From the NCBI GenBank assembly GCA_035610835.1, contig CM069442.1, positions 62,039,431-62,103,430 on the forward strand: DNA of 64,000 nt, given 5' to 3'. The translations under genes and the position numbers were made by a program. Below, piece after piece: positions 1-12,600 of the stretch. Source of the DNA: Ophiura sarsii (lineage: Eukaryota; Echinodermata; Ophiuroidea; Amphilepidida; Ophiuridae). How positions within the stretch are numbered: position 1 is the stretch's first letter; each line of letters starts with the position of its first letter. Below the pieces are notes generated by a model, which ran no database searches, was not told the origin of the DNA, and was given only the letters and a program-made list of their open reading frames with translations.

Positions 1-1990
1 CAGGCATGAGAATTTCCTGGCTTTTGCCTGAATTAAGGCTATTTGTTTTCCAAATTTACACACTTTGTTTTATTTTCAGCCTGTGTTTAGCCTGTATGGC
101 ATGATTTCACACTTTTCAAAATAAGATACAATAGCAAAAGGCGGCCATACATGGTGCAGTAAAGGATAGATATTTCAGCTAGGGGTCTCATTGTGAAATA
201 GTCAATCTGCCATGTAGCTGCCACATCTTATATAGAGGTTATCCATGTTTTGGATTAGTAGCCATCTTGATAGAAAGAAGCGATGCCCGTTTCATGAAAT
301 TTATGATAGCATAATTAATGCTATAAATTGAACGTCATGCAATTCTATTAAATGCAGAACAGGACGGGTGCAAATCCCTTTGTAGTCCGTTTTGTTTGGC
401 TTCATGGATAACCTTTATTATGACAATGCTATCTGAAATATTATTTTTAACTAACGGCAGTCATGGAAAATGAGGCATTCTCGCACTTACAGATGGAGTT
501 ATGTGAGCTGTGGTAATAACAAATTTATGCCAGTGAGATTTTTGCCAGATTTTTTGTCAAGTTTTATTTAGTAATTATTTGATATATAAATACATATGTA
601 CACTATGCAATCATTATAATGTATATTCATATGATATAGGTTCTATATAATCCATAACATGATGATATTTGTATATAAATAATATTATAATAATCAATTG
701 TATTTTTAATTTGTTCGTTGATATTCTTAAAAATAGTTACAACTTACACATTTCATGTTTTTAAAGTTAGTACCAGCAATCAGACATGTAGTAAAGGATA
801 CAAATTTGATGGCAACTCACACATTATTGTAATTTGATAGAGTCCAGAAATGTAAAGCTTAAAAGTGTTTTTTTTTACAGAATGGTGTTTATTTATGAAG
901 ATACCAGCACAAGATAGTTATCAGAATTGTGTTTAATTTAGACCCATATTTTCAAAACAGTATAGTACATCCACCGATATGTTGGTAGATTAACTTGAAA
1001 CATACTTGCTGATAGAATGCAATATATTTAGAAGGTTGTCAGCGTGTGTGGAGCAACTATAAACAGGGTTCAAAAGTAGTGGAAAATTGTAAATTTGGTA
1101 ATCATACAGTAAGTATATACGATATCTAAATCTATATCTGAGTAGTAGAAAAGGTGAAGTGTCGAATCCAATAATGGCCGACATATTGGAGTCGATAATG
1201 AATTTTACTTAATCTGTTGATTTACCTGACAGCATTATAAACCTATCACAATTATAACACGGATAGGTTGATTATATTATATCAATTATTTCTTTTGTAT
1301 TAATTATTCACAATAACACGCTAGATGGGGAATATTATGTTATAAAATACTTCGTAATATAGATTCGTAAAGGTTTAGAGAGCTAGCTACACTTCTGAAT
1401 ACTTTTAACCGTATTTGCAAAGAAAATGAAACTGATGCGGTCTTCTCACAGCCTACAACTGTTTCCTTAATAATGTTCAGACAAAATAAGAAGGCAAAGA
1501 TGGTGGTAGGGTATTCTTAAGGTACTCTGTAATTATTCCAACTGTAGATACTTAACTGCATATGGTTAGTTAGTCCAGTCTGGTTATATTACAGAAACGT
1601 ATATGATTAGGAAATGATAGAACTCGGCCTAGTGTATTTTAATGGCCACTGACTGCACAAATCAACTTATAATATTGCTATTGGTAGCATAGGTAACACA
1701 AAATAATGTTGAGGCTTAAAATATTATAGTTAACTTGTACCTTTATCAAAATTGATTACATATTTTATGAACATTTTCACACACATTAGGAAAGTGTTTT
1801 TGCATTCTGACATGTAAACAAAAATGTCATTTGTGTTTCAGAGGGGCATAATGATTAATTAATTATTGACATAGCAATAATAAATCAGATTTGGGTTTCA
1901 AAATGGGTGAATGATAATTTTTGTGTTATATGTATTATTCATACATTGGTGTTTCAAATTTGGGTGAATGATAATTTTGGTGTTCTATTG
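1..1990. other. AT-rich non-coding DNA, no gene seen
   Basis: I see no convincing exon, RNA gene or element with defined ends. The stretch is AT-rich, most strongly around 560-720. A short motif (GGGTGAATGATAATTT) occurs twice at about 1904 and 1965, suggesting a small local duplication. A pyrimidine-rich acceptor-like site ends near 79, but no open exon with a donor follows it. Confidence 0.5.
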
Positions 1991-2237
1991 TTAACACTTT
2001 CCATGCGGCAGGCAGCTGCAGACAACATTCCAAAATGTCACAAAATGTTTTAAAAATGTCAACATTATTGAATTTCATTACCATATTTGGAATTGCCAAG
2101 AGAAATGCATTGAAATAAGTACAAACATGCCTTGTATTGGTTCAGTAATCCTTGAGATAGACTTTGAAAGTTGGGAAAAGTTTCTGAAAAATCTGTTTTG
2201 TATATGGTAAAACCAATAGCCGCGTGGAAAGTGTTAA
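1991..2237 (+). mobile_element. 247-bp TIR element, TTAACACTTTCCA ends
   Basis: The segment begins TTAACACTTTCCATGCGGC and ends with the near-perfect reverse complement (GCCGCGTGGAAAGTGTTAA), a 19-bp terminal inverted repeat with one mismatch. A second copy lies on the minus strand at about 47680-47894 and matches through the body with scattered substitutions. The element has no coding capacity, so it is best called a non-autonomous DNA transposon (MITE-like). TTAA at both ends may be the target duplication or part of the TIR. The superfamily is not determined. An open frame of 81 codons on the minus strand crosses it and is not considered a gene. Confidence 0.75.
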
Positions 2238-3580
2238 ATACATTTATATACAAATCATTATTTGGAGCCACTGTATTCAAAAGCCTTTTGTTTTTTGCTA
2301 ACTTGTGCAACTATTTATAACAATTTATGCATTTTTTGATAAATTTGTATGGTGTTTGGGTTGTCTATATTATTTTTATTTAATATTGTTAATTGGCTGA
2401 ATTTACAAATATGCAAACATCTGACTTTCAATCCTACATAAAAATGTATCACAGTATTTTGCTTAATGGTGTATTTTATGCAGTAGGCTTTTACCAAGCA
2501 CAGCTCAATATAATCTAGTTGAAACACTGACTAAAAAAAAGAAAAGGTGAATTTTGTTAATAATTTTGGTGCCGCTCTTTGTGGTGCTAAAAGTTGTTTG
2601 TACTGTATTTTGTACTTTTGTCAATAAAATATGCCTGAATGAATGGTGCTGGAAGGTTAAAACAAGATATTTTGTTTATTTATTATATAGGATTTGTATA
2701 TTTTTAAACAGTGGTGGAACTATCAGATTTTTTTCAACTAGCCAGTCAGGCAGGTAACTCACAGAATTTACCTGCCCGACAAAAATTCCACCAGCCCAAG
2801 GGTTTTTTCATAATATTTTGCAGCAAGCAAGTAAGAGCAAGACTACTTTTAAATGATACAATTACATGTGTTTGTCTTTATTGTACGATGTTCCACTGTA
2901 ACCCTAGCCCGTAGCAGCTCCTCGTATTCATCATGTTCATCAATCCAATACTCTCTTTAATCTCCTATCAACCTGAGGCTCCTCTATCATTATGACACAC
3001 AGTTGATCTGATGAAATTACCCTTAACTTACTGTTACTTACACTTTGAGCTTCAAAAATGTTACCTTTGTGGGTACCTTTGCATCTTCATCCGCCCGACA
3101 CGAAAGTTACCCCCGCCCGACACGAAAGTTACCCACTATGGGCGGGCGGGCGGGCAAGCGGGTCTTATTTCCACCCCGATTTTATATGTCAGGGGGTGGG
3201 GCACTCAGACAAGGAAGTTGTAATTATCAATGTAAATAACAAATAAAAACAAGGATAATTTCAATTAAAATGTGGTTGTTAGCCCTATATCAAGGGTATG
3301 AAATCAAATAAAGGTGTATTTTACAACAAAGTATCCAAATGAAGGGAAGCTTTAAAACCAATGTATAAAATCATTCTGAATATGAACTGTGTTGAGCAGA
3401 ATCCTTATGAAAGGGTAACATGTACTCTAAACAAAATTAAATTAAATAGGAAGTTTTATATGAATAGACTTTAAAAGTGGAGCATACAGATTTATTCTCA
3501 AATTTGAGCAAGATCAGAAGAGATATGGTTTAAAATATGTACTACTTCAAAGATTCTTTGTTTCTCATTGTTTTATAGTC
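2238..3580. other. Non-coding stretch with small duplications
   Basis: No gene is seen. Overlapping short open frames near 2550-3250 have no recognisable domains. At 3092-3134 a 22-bp unit (CGCCCGACACGAAAGTTACC plus 2 bases) is repeated in tandem, followed by a run of GGGC repeats at about 3139-3161. A motif rich in CAGGCAGGTAA / TTACCTGCC at about 2747-2778 forms a weak inverted repeat and may be a relic of an element. Confidence 0.4.
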
Positions 3581-6500
3581 TGCTGATTTGTTCATTCAAT
3601 GACTGAAGGTTGTGTCCTACTTACACCATACCTGAAACAAAATCAGTGATTTGTTCATTCAATGACTGCTGATTGGAAGGTTGTGTCCTACTTACACCAT
3701 ACCTGAAACAAAATCAGTGATTTGTTCATTCAATGACTGCTGATTGGAAGGTTGTGTCCTACTTACACCATACCTGAAACAAAATCAGTGATTTGTTCAT
3801 TCAATGACTGCTGATTGGAAGGTTGTGTCCTACTTACACCATACCTGAAACAAAATCAGTGATTTGTTCATTCAATGACTGCTGATTGGAAGGGTTGTGT
3901 CCTACTTACACCATACCTGAAACAAAATCAGTGATTTGTTCATTCAATGACTGCTGATTGGAAGGTTGTGTCCTACTTACACCATACCTGAAACAAAATC
4001 AGTGATTTGTTCATTCAATGACTGCTGATTGGAAGGTTGTGTCCTACTTACACCATACCTGAAACAAAATCAGTGATTTGTTCATTCAATGACTGCTGAT
4101 TGGAAGGTTGTGTCCTACTTACACCATACCTGAAACAAAATCAGTGATTTGTTCATTCAATGGCTGCTGCTGATTGGAAGGTTGTGTCCTACTTACACCA
4201 TACCTGAAACAAAATCAGTGATTTGTTCATTCAATGACTGCTGATTGGAAGGTTGTGTCCTACTTACACCATACCTGAAACAAAATCAGTGATTTGTTCA
4301 TTCAATGACTGCTGATTGGAAGGTTGTGTCCTACTTACACCATACCTGAAACAAAATCAGTGATTTGTTCATTCAATGACTGCTGATTGGAAGGGTTGTG
4401 TCCTACTTACACCATACCTGAAACAAAATCAGTGATTTGTTCATTCAATGACTGCTGATTGGAAGGTTGTGTCCTACTTACACCATACCTGAAACAAAAT
4501 CAGTGATTTGTTCATTCAATGACTGCTGATGGAAGGTTGTGTCCTACTTACACCATACCTGAAACAAAATCAGTGATTTGTTCATTCAATGACTGCTGAT
4601 TGGAAGGTTGTGTCCTACTTACACCATACCTGAAACAAAATCAGTGATTTGTTCATTCAATGACTGCTGATTGGAAGGTTGTGTCCTACTTACACCATAC
4701 CTGAAACAAAATCAGTGATTTGTTCATTCAATGACTGCTGATTGGAAGGTTGTGTCCTACTTACACCATACCTGAAACAAAATCAGTGATTTGTTCATTC
4801 AATGACTGCTGATTGGAAGGTTGTGTCCTACTTACACCATACCTGAAACAAAATCAGTGATTTGTTCATTCAATGACTGCTGATTGGAAGGTTGTGTCCT
4901 ACTTACACCATACCTGAAACAAAATCAGTGATTTGTTCATTCAATGACTGCTGATTGGAAGGTTGTGTCCTACTTACACCATACCTGAAACAAAATCAGT
5001 GATTTGTTCATTCAATGACTGCTGATTGGAAGGTTGTGTCCTACTTACACCATACCTGAAACAAAATCAGTGATTTGTTCATTCAATGGCTGCTGCTGAT
5101 TGGAAGGTTGTGTCCTACTTACACCATACCTGAAACAAAATCAGTGATTTGTTCATTCAATGACTGCTGATTGGAAGGTTGTGTCCTACTTACACCATAC
5201 CTGAAACAAAATCAGTGATTTGTTCATTCAATGACTGCTGATTGGAAGGTTGTGTCCTACTTACACCATACCTGAAACAAAATCAGTGATTTGTTCATTC
5301 AATGACTGCTGATTGGAAGGTTGTGTCCTACTTACACCATACCTGAAACAAAATCAGTGATTTGTTCATTCAATGACTGCTGATTGGAAGGTTGTGTCCT
5401 ACTTACACCATACCTGAAACAAAATCAGTGATTTGTTCATTCAATGACTGCTGATTGGAAGGTTGTGTCCTACTTACACCATACCTGAAACAAAATCAGT
5501 GATTTGTTCATTCAATGACTGCTGATTGGAAGGTTGTGTCCTACTTACACCATACCTCAAACAAAATCAGTGATTTGTTCATTCAATGACTGCTGATTGG
5601 AAGGTTGTGTCCTACTTACACCATACCTGAAACAAAATCAGTGATTTGTTCATTCAATGACTGCTGATTGGAAGGTTGTGTCCTACTTACACCATACCTG
5701 AAACAAAATCAGTGATTTGTTCATTCAATGACTGCTGATTGGAAGGTTGTGTCCTACTTACACCATACCTGAAACAAAATCAGTGATTTGTTCATTCAAT
5801 GACTGCTGATTGGAAGGTTGTGTCCTACTTACACCATACCTGAAACAAAATCAGTGATTTGTTCATTCAATGACTGCTGATTGGAAGGTTGTGTCCTACT
5901 TACACCATACCTGAAACAAAATCAGTGATTTGTTCATTCAATGACTGCTGATTGGAAGGTTGTGTCCTACTTACACCATACCTGAAACAAAATAAGTGAT
6001 TTGTTCATTCAATGACTGCTGATTGGAAGGTTGTGTCCTACTTACACCATACCTGAAACAAAATCAGTGATTTGTTGATTCAATGACTGCTGATTGGAAG
6101 GTTGTGTCCTACTTACACCATACCTGAAACAAAATCAGTGATTTGTTCATTCAATGACTGCTGATTGGAAGGTTGTGTCCTACTTACACCATACCTCAAA
6201 CAAAATCAGTGATTTGTTCATTCAATGACTGCTGATTGGAAGGTTGTGTCCTACTTACACCATACCTGAAACAAAATCAGTGATTTGTTCATTCAATGAC
6301 TGCTGATTGGAAGGTTGTGTCCTACTTACACCATACCTGAAACAAAATCAGTGATTTGTTCATTCAATGACTGCTGATTGGAAGGTTGTGTCCTACTTAC
6401 ACCATACCTCAAACAAAATCAGTGATTTGTTCATTCAATGACTGCTGATTGGAAGGTTGTGTCCTACTTACACCATACCTCAAACAAAATCAGTGATTTG

Positions 6501-6848
6501 TTCATTCAATGACTGCTGATTGGAAGGTTGTGTCCTACTTACACCATACCTGAAACAAAATCAGTGATTTGTTCATTCAATGACTGCTGATTGGAAGGTT
6601 GTGTCCTACTTACACCATACCTCAAACAAAATCAGTGATTTGTTCATTCAATGACTGCTGATTGGAAGGTTGTGTCCTACTTACACCATACCTGAAACAA
6701 AATCAGTGATTTGTTCATTCAATGACTGCTGATTGGAAGGTTGTGTCCTACTTACACCATACCTCAAACAAAATCAGTGATTTGTTTATTCAATGACTGC
6801 TGATTGGAAGGTTGTGTCCTACTTACACCATACCTCAAACAAAATCAG
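3581..6848. repeat. 71-bp tandem repeat array, about 46 copies
   Basis: About 3.27 kb of head-to-tail copies of a 71-bp unit; for example GACTGCTGATTGGAAGG recurs every 71 bases. The first unit is shortened by loss of CTGATTGG. Copies are almost identical. Sparse variants include an extra G (about 3892 and 4393), an inserted triplet with GGCTGCTGCTG (about 4160 and 5085), a one-base deletion near 4531, and a G-to-C change (CCTCAAAC) found at 5558 and then in most units from 6196 to the distal end. The near-identity indicates recent amplification or strong homogenisation. The minus-strand reading contains TTTTGTTTCAGGTATGG and then GTAAGT in every unit, resembling a splice acceptor joined to donors. 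The period is not a multiple of three and no long frame runs through, so it is not a coding array. Confidence 0.97.
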
Positions 6849-6866
6849 CCATCTGTGTTGTGTATT

Positions 6867-7389
6867 ATATAGATCAGGCCTTCTCAATTAAATTTTGTGA
6901 AGCACCACTTTTGAGATGTTAGTGATCTAGAAGCGCCACTATCACTGCGAGCGGAGCGAATAACGGGTGGGGACAGGGCCGCCGTAGGGTCCCTGGTGGG
7001 GGTTCAGGGGGCAAAGCCACTTTGAAGCTCTTGGGTTTACCCCCCTTTTAAGAGGCTAAGGAGAGCTATATTTGCATGCAATATGGAACAACAAATAAAG
7101 AGATGTTGATGGTAAAATGTACAAAATATGGTAGCAAATGTAGTGATAATCAATTATATAGGTCTACTACTAATAATCATGACTTACCCCACTGCAGTTA
7201 GTGGTTGAAGAGGCTCTTCATGCTTTTTGCGATCTGGTTGAAGTTGGGGATATATTTCTTATTCTTTTTTAAATTTTAATTTGTTTATAATTTTTTTCTT
7301 CTTCATGCGTCCTATCGCGCGCCACTCGGACTGATGCAATGCGCCACGAGTGGCGCGCGCGCCACCATTTGAGAAGGCCTGATATAGAT
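6867..7389. mobile_element. Non-autonomous hAT-like element with 8-bp target duplication
   Basis: The element spans 6875-7381 (507 bp). It starts CAGGCCTTCTCAA and ends TTGAGAAGGCCTG, a 13-bp TIR. It is bordered by a perfect 8-bp direct repeat ATATAGAT at 6867-6874 and 7382-7389. An 8-bp target duplication together with CAGG..TTCTCAA ends is the signature of hAT transposons. The interior is GC-rich (GAGCGGAGCGAA, GGTGGGGACAGGGCC, then GGCGCGCGCGCC near the right end) and has no transposase frame. It inserted 18 bp beyond the end of the 71-bp array. Confidence 0.88.
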
Positions 7390-7404
7390 CCTAAATGGCA
7401 ACAC

Positions 7405-7772
7405 TTAAGGTATATTATGTGATCTTTCCAGGGAACGCCCTCAACATAAAAAAAAAAATTGAAAGTAGATTTTCTTGCAGATTTACGTTTCTGATCATAA
7501 ATCGTGCATACATTCCAAGTTACAGGGCGATACAATTCTTATTTTCTTCAAAATCATGGTTTTAGAGTGAAAATAAACTGTCGTGATAATACTCTAGTCT
7601 AAATTCACTCTAAAACCTTGATTTTGAGGTAATTAGGAATCGTATCGCTCTGTCACTTGGAATGTATGTACGATTTATGATCAGAAATGTAAATCTGCAA
7701 GAAAATCTACTTTCTAAAAAAAATCATGAATTGAGGGCGCTCTCTGGAAAAGATCACATAATATGCCTTTAA
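7405..7772. mobile_element. TTAA-ended foldback MITE, copy 1
   Basis: A long imperfect palindrome of about 368 bp. The left half (TTAAGGTATATTATGTGATC..., CTTGCAGATTTACG..., TTAGAGTGAA) is mirrored in the right half (TTCACTCTAAAACC..., AATCTGCAAGAAAATC, GATCACATAATATGCC). It starts and ends in TTAA, like TTAA-targeting elements of the piggyBac type, though the superfamily is inferred only from that. A second copy lies at 31983-32365. There is no coding capacity; the 88-codon minus frame here is a by-product. Confidence 0.8.
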
Positions 7773-8718
7773 TGCATGCTCCTCCGTGCATGAAATGACT
7801 TTGTTGATCAGCAGTGCATAACCGTCATCATGTTCATGGTATATTTACATCAAATATTTTTTCTCTGAAACTTTCTCCTTGTATCTATAATGCCCTACAT
7901 AACCCATCAGTGTATCGTTACCAAGTTAACCACCAATCAAATTAGTATATGTGTGTATTCAATGATGAATATGCTGATTATCTCATTAACTATGCCAATA
8001 TGATAATTAGAATTGCAAGTCTGTTATTAGAGGTTATCCAATCCAATATTTAGAGGATACTATGGCACAGTTTTAGAGAAAAATGATGTGACATAATACT
8101 ATTATGGTTTTATGCAGAGCAGAATTTAGAAATCATAGTCATAGCACTTAATTAATGAACTCAAACATTGATTATTGGTAAAAACATCAAGAAACAAAGA
8201 GAATTTACAATTACGCACATTTTTTTCTCAATAAGCTGCAAGATTTCAAACATTTGGGAATCCAAAGTTCCTCCACAACCTCCTAATGCCACATGGTTCA
8301 TAGCTGGGACTAAATATTAGTCCCAGATCCATATGGTAATGGGTGTGGCTTGCATCTTTATGTATATGACACTTGATATAGAATACGAGACAAAGAAGAG
8401 TTCATACTGGTGACCTTTCTTTCAGTTGATATGACAGATAGTAGTAGGTAGGTCATTGCTCGTGATCCTTAAAGGGGCATCATCTTTGTCAAAGATAATG
8501 CCATGAGTTTTATACACATGGATCTAAGCATGAGTCCATGATCTAAGGTAGGAAAATTAAGTTTGGATGAAGGTTAAGTTGTATTATCTAGATCCTGTGT
8601 TCACTTGAGAGGAGTGCCCATTTGTAAAATGATTTGGATAGATAATGTTCTAAAGTTGATGTGTTTGGGATTGCTACACCTACTACACATGGAGTCTGTT
8701 CTTTCCAACATAGAATGT
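7773..8718. other. Unique non-coding DNA
   Basis: No exon, RNA gene or element ends recognised. A 96-codon frame begins at 8605 but runs into the following TIR element, so it is not supported. Confidence 0.4.
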
Positions 8719-9035
8719 CATACCTGCCAACTGTTCAGATTTCTGAATTTTAACACAAGTTCCGATTCCCAGAATTTTAGGAAGGGAAAAAAAAGTGAAA
8801 AAATGAAAATAAAAATAAAGGACGACTCGGTCGGGCATTTTATCAGAATGAAAACTATTGTCATACTATGTATATGTTTAAACTTTTTTCCTTAACATTT
8901 TGTGTTTTATGATCATTTTGTCAGTTTCATAGTGAACATAAAGACTTCCAAAATTTATGTCTTGGTAACCACTAAGGGTAGACCCCACCTGTTATGGGTG
9001 TTCAGATTTCTGGACTTTTAATGTTGGCAGGTATG
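8719..9035. mobile_element. 317-bp TIR element, CATACCTGCCAAC ends
   Basis: The ends are CATACCTGCCAAC (8719-8731) and GTTGGCAGGTATG (9023-9035), a perfect 13-bp inverted repeat. GAATGT directly flanks both sides (8713-8718 and 9036-9041), a probable target duplication; the match extends to GAATGTCA if the left boundary is moved in by two bases. TTCAGATTTCTG occurs in direct orientation near both ends (about 8735 and 9001). No coding capacity. hAT-like is a reasonable guess from the CA..TG ends and the 6-8-bp duplication. Confidence 0.72.
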
Positions 9036-9056
9036 GAATGTCAGTACCTATTCAAA

Positions 9057-9253
9057 TACTGTAAATGAGGACATTTTTTGCGCTACATTAATTTTCGCGT
9101 TTTTAGCACTCCAAGCAGCCTCCGCGAAAATAAAAACGTGCAAACATATTTATTTTGTGTATAGGTCTATGTAATGAACTTTCAAATCACGAAATGGCTG
9201 AGAGTCAGCAAAGCGCAAAAAAATACATGACAAAAATATTGACTTTTACAGTA
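9057..9253. mobile_element. MITE with TACTGTAAA ends
   Basis: The ends are TACTGTAAA (9057) and TTTACAGTA (9253). Matching subterminal sequences (ACATTTTTTGCGC on the left, GCGCAAAAAAAT on the right) and the interior TTCGCG...CGCGAAAATAAA extend the inverted symmetry. No frame is present. It lies 21 bp after the preceding TIR element, so two elements are packed end to end. The superfamily is not determined. Confidence 0.65.
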
Positions 9254-10686
9254 CTGGGTAGAGGGGAGTAAGTGAGATAAAGTGCCTTACTCAGGAGCAC
9301 CTCATGTTGACCACAGTTGGACTCGAACCCACATCTTTGTGTGTTTGTCCATTCAACCTTGTCACTTTCATATTCAATGTATTGACTGATTACTATCCAC
9401 TTATAAAGAGTGAGATATGCACTGCTTTATTCCGTTCTTGAACAAAATGACTGAATATAGATGTGGTGGGTTCAGCCTGACACAGATTGATTGCCATGAT
9501 TATTAAAGAGACTGAGTTGGTCAACTTGGTCTAGTGCACTATCCATTCATTGATCTACATATAGATGGGTATAGAGAATTTCATTATCATTATAAATAGC
9601 AAAGCCAACAGCCCCCGGCGGTTTCAGTTGATATTGAATTTGGGTGCGCATGATCGTTCCCAAAATCACGGAAAAGGGGTGAGTTTTCATATCATGTCAG
9701 CGCACATTTATGTCCGCGATTTCCCAAAATTAGGTATAGGCCCAATTAAAGGTATAGGCCTATTATATTTGAAGACCCATGTCCGCTCCTGTTCATAAAT
9801 TGTAAAAGGGAGTATTTTGAACCAAATGTGTCCTCGTTTTTTGCGCAAAAAAAAGGGGGACTATTTAGAAAGTGTCCTTGATATGGTAATATAAGGGGTG
9901 TATTTCAAACTTTATGGAACGATCATGTGTTACCCTCTGAATACAAGGAGAAAACACCGGGCCAGCAACAAGTCAGTAAGGCAAGTTTGGACGTAAGAGA
10001 TGGATGATTTTTAAGTTACCAAGCTATTATATCATAATTCCTCTGGAAGTAAATCTCAATGTTGTTCTTTATGGGAAAATTAGCGGTGACTTGAAAGGGT
10101 TGTTGTTTATGAATTTTGAGCAGGTAGTGTAAATGAGGGATTGAGTATACAGAGTAGAAAGAAATAATGTACATTTATTACATTGATATTCCTAAACTAG
10201 GCATCTTTGTGATGGTACATGTATTCAGAAATGCAATATCTAATTGAAAATAAAGCTTGAATTGAGAGTTCGGAATGTTTATAGGAGAAATGATGCAAAA
10301 CTAGGTTGTTTATTTATAAATCCACTTAAGCCATCATTAATCCTCTGACTTAAAAGCCTCATTTGTTCAATGAAGCATACAAAAACACTATGTATAATAA
10401 ATACCCATGCTATTTATAATTTTTGTGCTATTAATTACTTATATTACATGTTTACAAAAGTGCCATGACTATCATTTCTGACCGATACCTGCGCTATACA
10501 AATTACCATTATTATTATTATTATTATCGTCCTAAGGATTATGATGGCGTCTAGTACCGGTACAATAGACCTCCTTCACTAAAGAATATCAGTATGGTAT
10601 AAACACCGTAGATTATATAGTTTGTAAACAAATTATGATAAGGAAATTTGATATTAGTTCAATATTGTGTACTGACCAGTGACTTG
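9254..10686. other. Non-coding DNA with a tRNA-like relic and ATT microsatellite
   Basis: At about 9318-9345 the minus strand reads GGGTTCGAGTCC, a good tRNA B box, but a convincing A box is not evident; this is probably a fragment of a tRNA-derived repeat. A short (ATT)n run lies at 10507-10528. A 77-codon frame at 9565 has no recognisable domain. Nothing else is supported. Confidence 0.4.
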
Positions 10687-10897
10687 GCAAAAGGTGTAAT
10701 TGTTGGTAAAATGCATTTTGATTGAATAAGTAATGGAAAATCGAAGAAAATCAATACATTTTTACATTTCCTTTCTCTCCGTAAATTCAGAAAGCAGTAT
10801 CCAATCTTAAGGTGTCATTTTGAAGCATTCAAGAAGCTACTTTGGTTGGTTTAAAGATTTCCACTTTTTTCTTTGCGAGACAACTGCACTTTTTTGC
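10687..10897. mobile_element. MITE with GCAAAAGGGTGC ends, copy 1 (decayed)
   Basis: It starts GCAAAAGGTGTAATTGT and ends ACAACTGCACTTTTTTGC, an imperfect inverted repeat. The better-preserved relative at 60840-61065 shows the TIR clearly and aligns along the body (CAGTATCC, AAGGTGTC, GCATTCA, AGATTTC-type blocks). Non-coding. This copy has more TIR mismatches and so looks older. Confidence 0.65.
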
Positions 10898-12600
10898 TGC
10901 CAATATCTGACTTTTAAATCAAGTCATTGTACTTGGCATCTAGTGTGCACCAAATGAAAAGGAATCTCCAAAGGAAACATAATACTGACTAATGGTGCTG
11001 GAAATAGACACATTTCTAATACCATTCAAGTGTGGGCAGAGTACTGAATAATAGAGAAACCAGTTGCTCAGAACCAGTTTGCAGATATGCTCTGTTGGTA
11101 TTGCCGGAAAGGTGCCTAATACTGCTAGTTAACTGTGTTACGGACACCTGACAAGACTGTTCGTAAATTTCGAGCTATATTTACCACATTTTCACCATTA
11201 TACCACCTGAGCCTAAAATACCTAGGTATTTTTGGGGGGTGAAGCCACCCTATGAGTATTAGCATGGAATTGCAAAAGTTTACACATTTAGGTCTTTCTA
11301 GACATAATGGAGGCTGCCATGTTTGTAGTCTTTATAAATTACATGTACCTATGCAGTTTATTTAAACAGTACCCGCAGTCTGTGCTGGAGTCAAAGCAAT
11401 ATTTGTTTAGTTGATTAGAGATGTACTACTCCCAACAGAGAGACATAATAGCTAATCTTGCTTGACTAGCTTATCTTGTTTGACCAAGGTCATATATACC
11501 TAGATTGTTCTTCAGACTGTACACCCCCCCCCCCCCCCCCCCCCCCCCCTCCATGCACACAAATCAACTTTATTGGTTTCCTATACTATTTTTAGACTGC
11601 GGTGTTTAATTGATTTGTTTTTTGGTTTGAATTATGGAAAATACATACACCATTTCCCTGGTATTTTGGTATGAAACAGATGTTTGGTTACAAAACATGC
11701 TTCTTTTTCTTGGATCGCCCCCATTCCATTTCAATGGAATTTTTATAGTCTCAGATACCACTAAGTTTATTACATTATTGAATTACAAAATTGTTAAAAT
11801 TAGTTTCTCGATGACTCTCCAACATTGAGAAACAGGTTGAGAAATCTGCTTCCATAATGAGTGTCCATTTTGGACCTCAGTTGATCCTCAAAAGGTGGAT
11901 TTTTTGTTGTATCCGTTTAAAATATGTTAAAAAACAACATTTCATAAAAATCTGAAACTAATAATTGTACAGTTTACTTTTCACAACTTTTACATATAGT
12001 GTAAAACAGAATTTTGTGCCATGATATTTCCATTTATTGCCCATGCATATCTCAGGATTGTCTTTTAAGCTTGTAGAGCCATACTTTTGAATTCTGCTGA
12101 TATAAAGTATTAAGGTTAGTTCTCATTAGTCACCAGGTACCTCTTTCTTTTTTAGAAAAGTATACCAAACATTTTTTCAGAAATTGTGAAAATTGAACCC
12201 TGCAAAATATCTAGTTTTATGGTGGTGAGAATGAGCATAAAATGTTGCTTTTAACACTTTCGGTGGAGCCGGATATTGTTCAAAATTATGCGCATCAGTT
12301 GATAAACGTGACAGAGATTACAGTTGAAGTTTCCACTCATGGAGTCATATTAGCATGATTAGGTACATTCATTTTCAAGAGTTTGTTATCTTACTACACA
12401 GTACAGCACTGTGTTTAGGTAGTGCACAATATGACATTGCGATTTATGTATCGTTACATGATATTGGTATTATAAATTGTGGATGATGGACTTAAGTGAA
12501 TATGCTGTCGCTATCGTCTCATGCAGCATCTAAAGGGCTAAACCATTTATGCTCCTCGTGCCTCTCCTTAAGTAAGGTTTGTTTGTATGGATATGTCGTG
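10898..12600. other. Non-coding DNA with a 26-base C run
   Basis: No gene is supported. A homopolymer of 26 C lies at 11524-11549. A 64-codon frame at 11634 has no domain or splice context. The last part (12500-12600) becomes slightly richer in CG dinucleotides as it approaches the candidate first exon. Confidence 0.45.

Noticed and set aside
3581..6848. Regular repeat spacing that might suggest a CRISPR array
   Set aside because: The units are contiguous and identical with no variable spacers, and the rest of the window is animal-type DNA.
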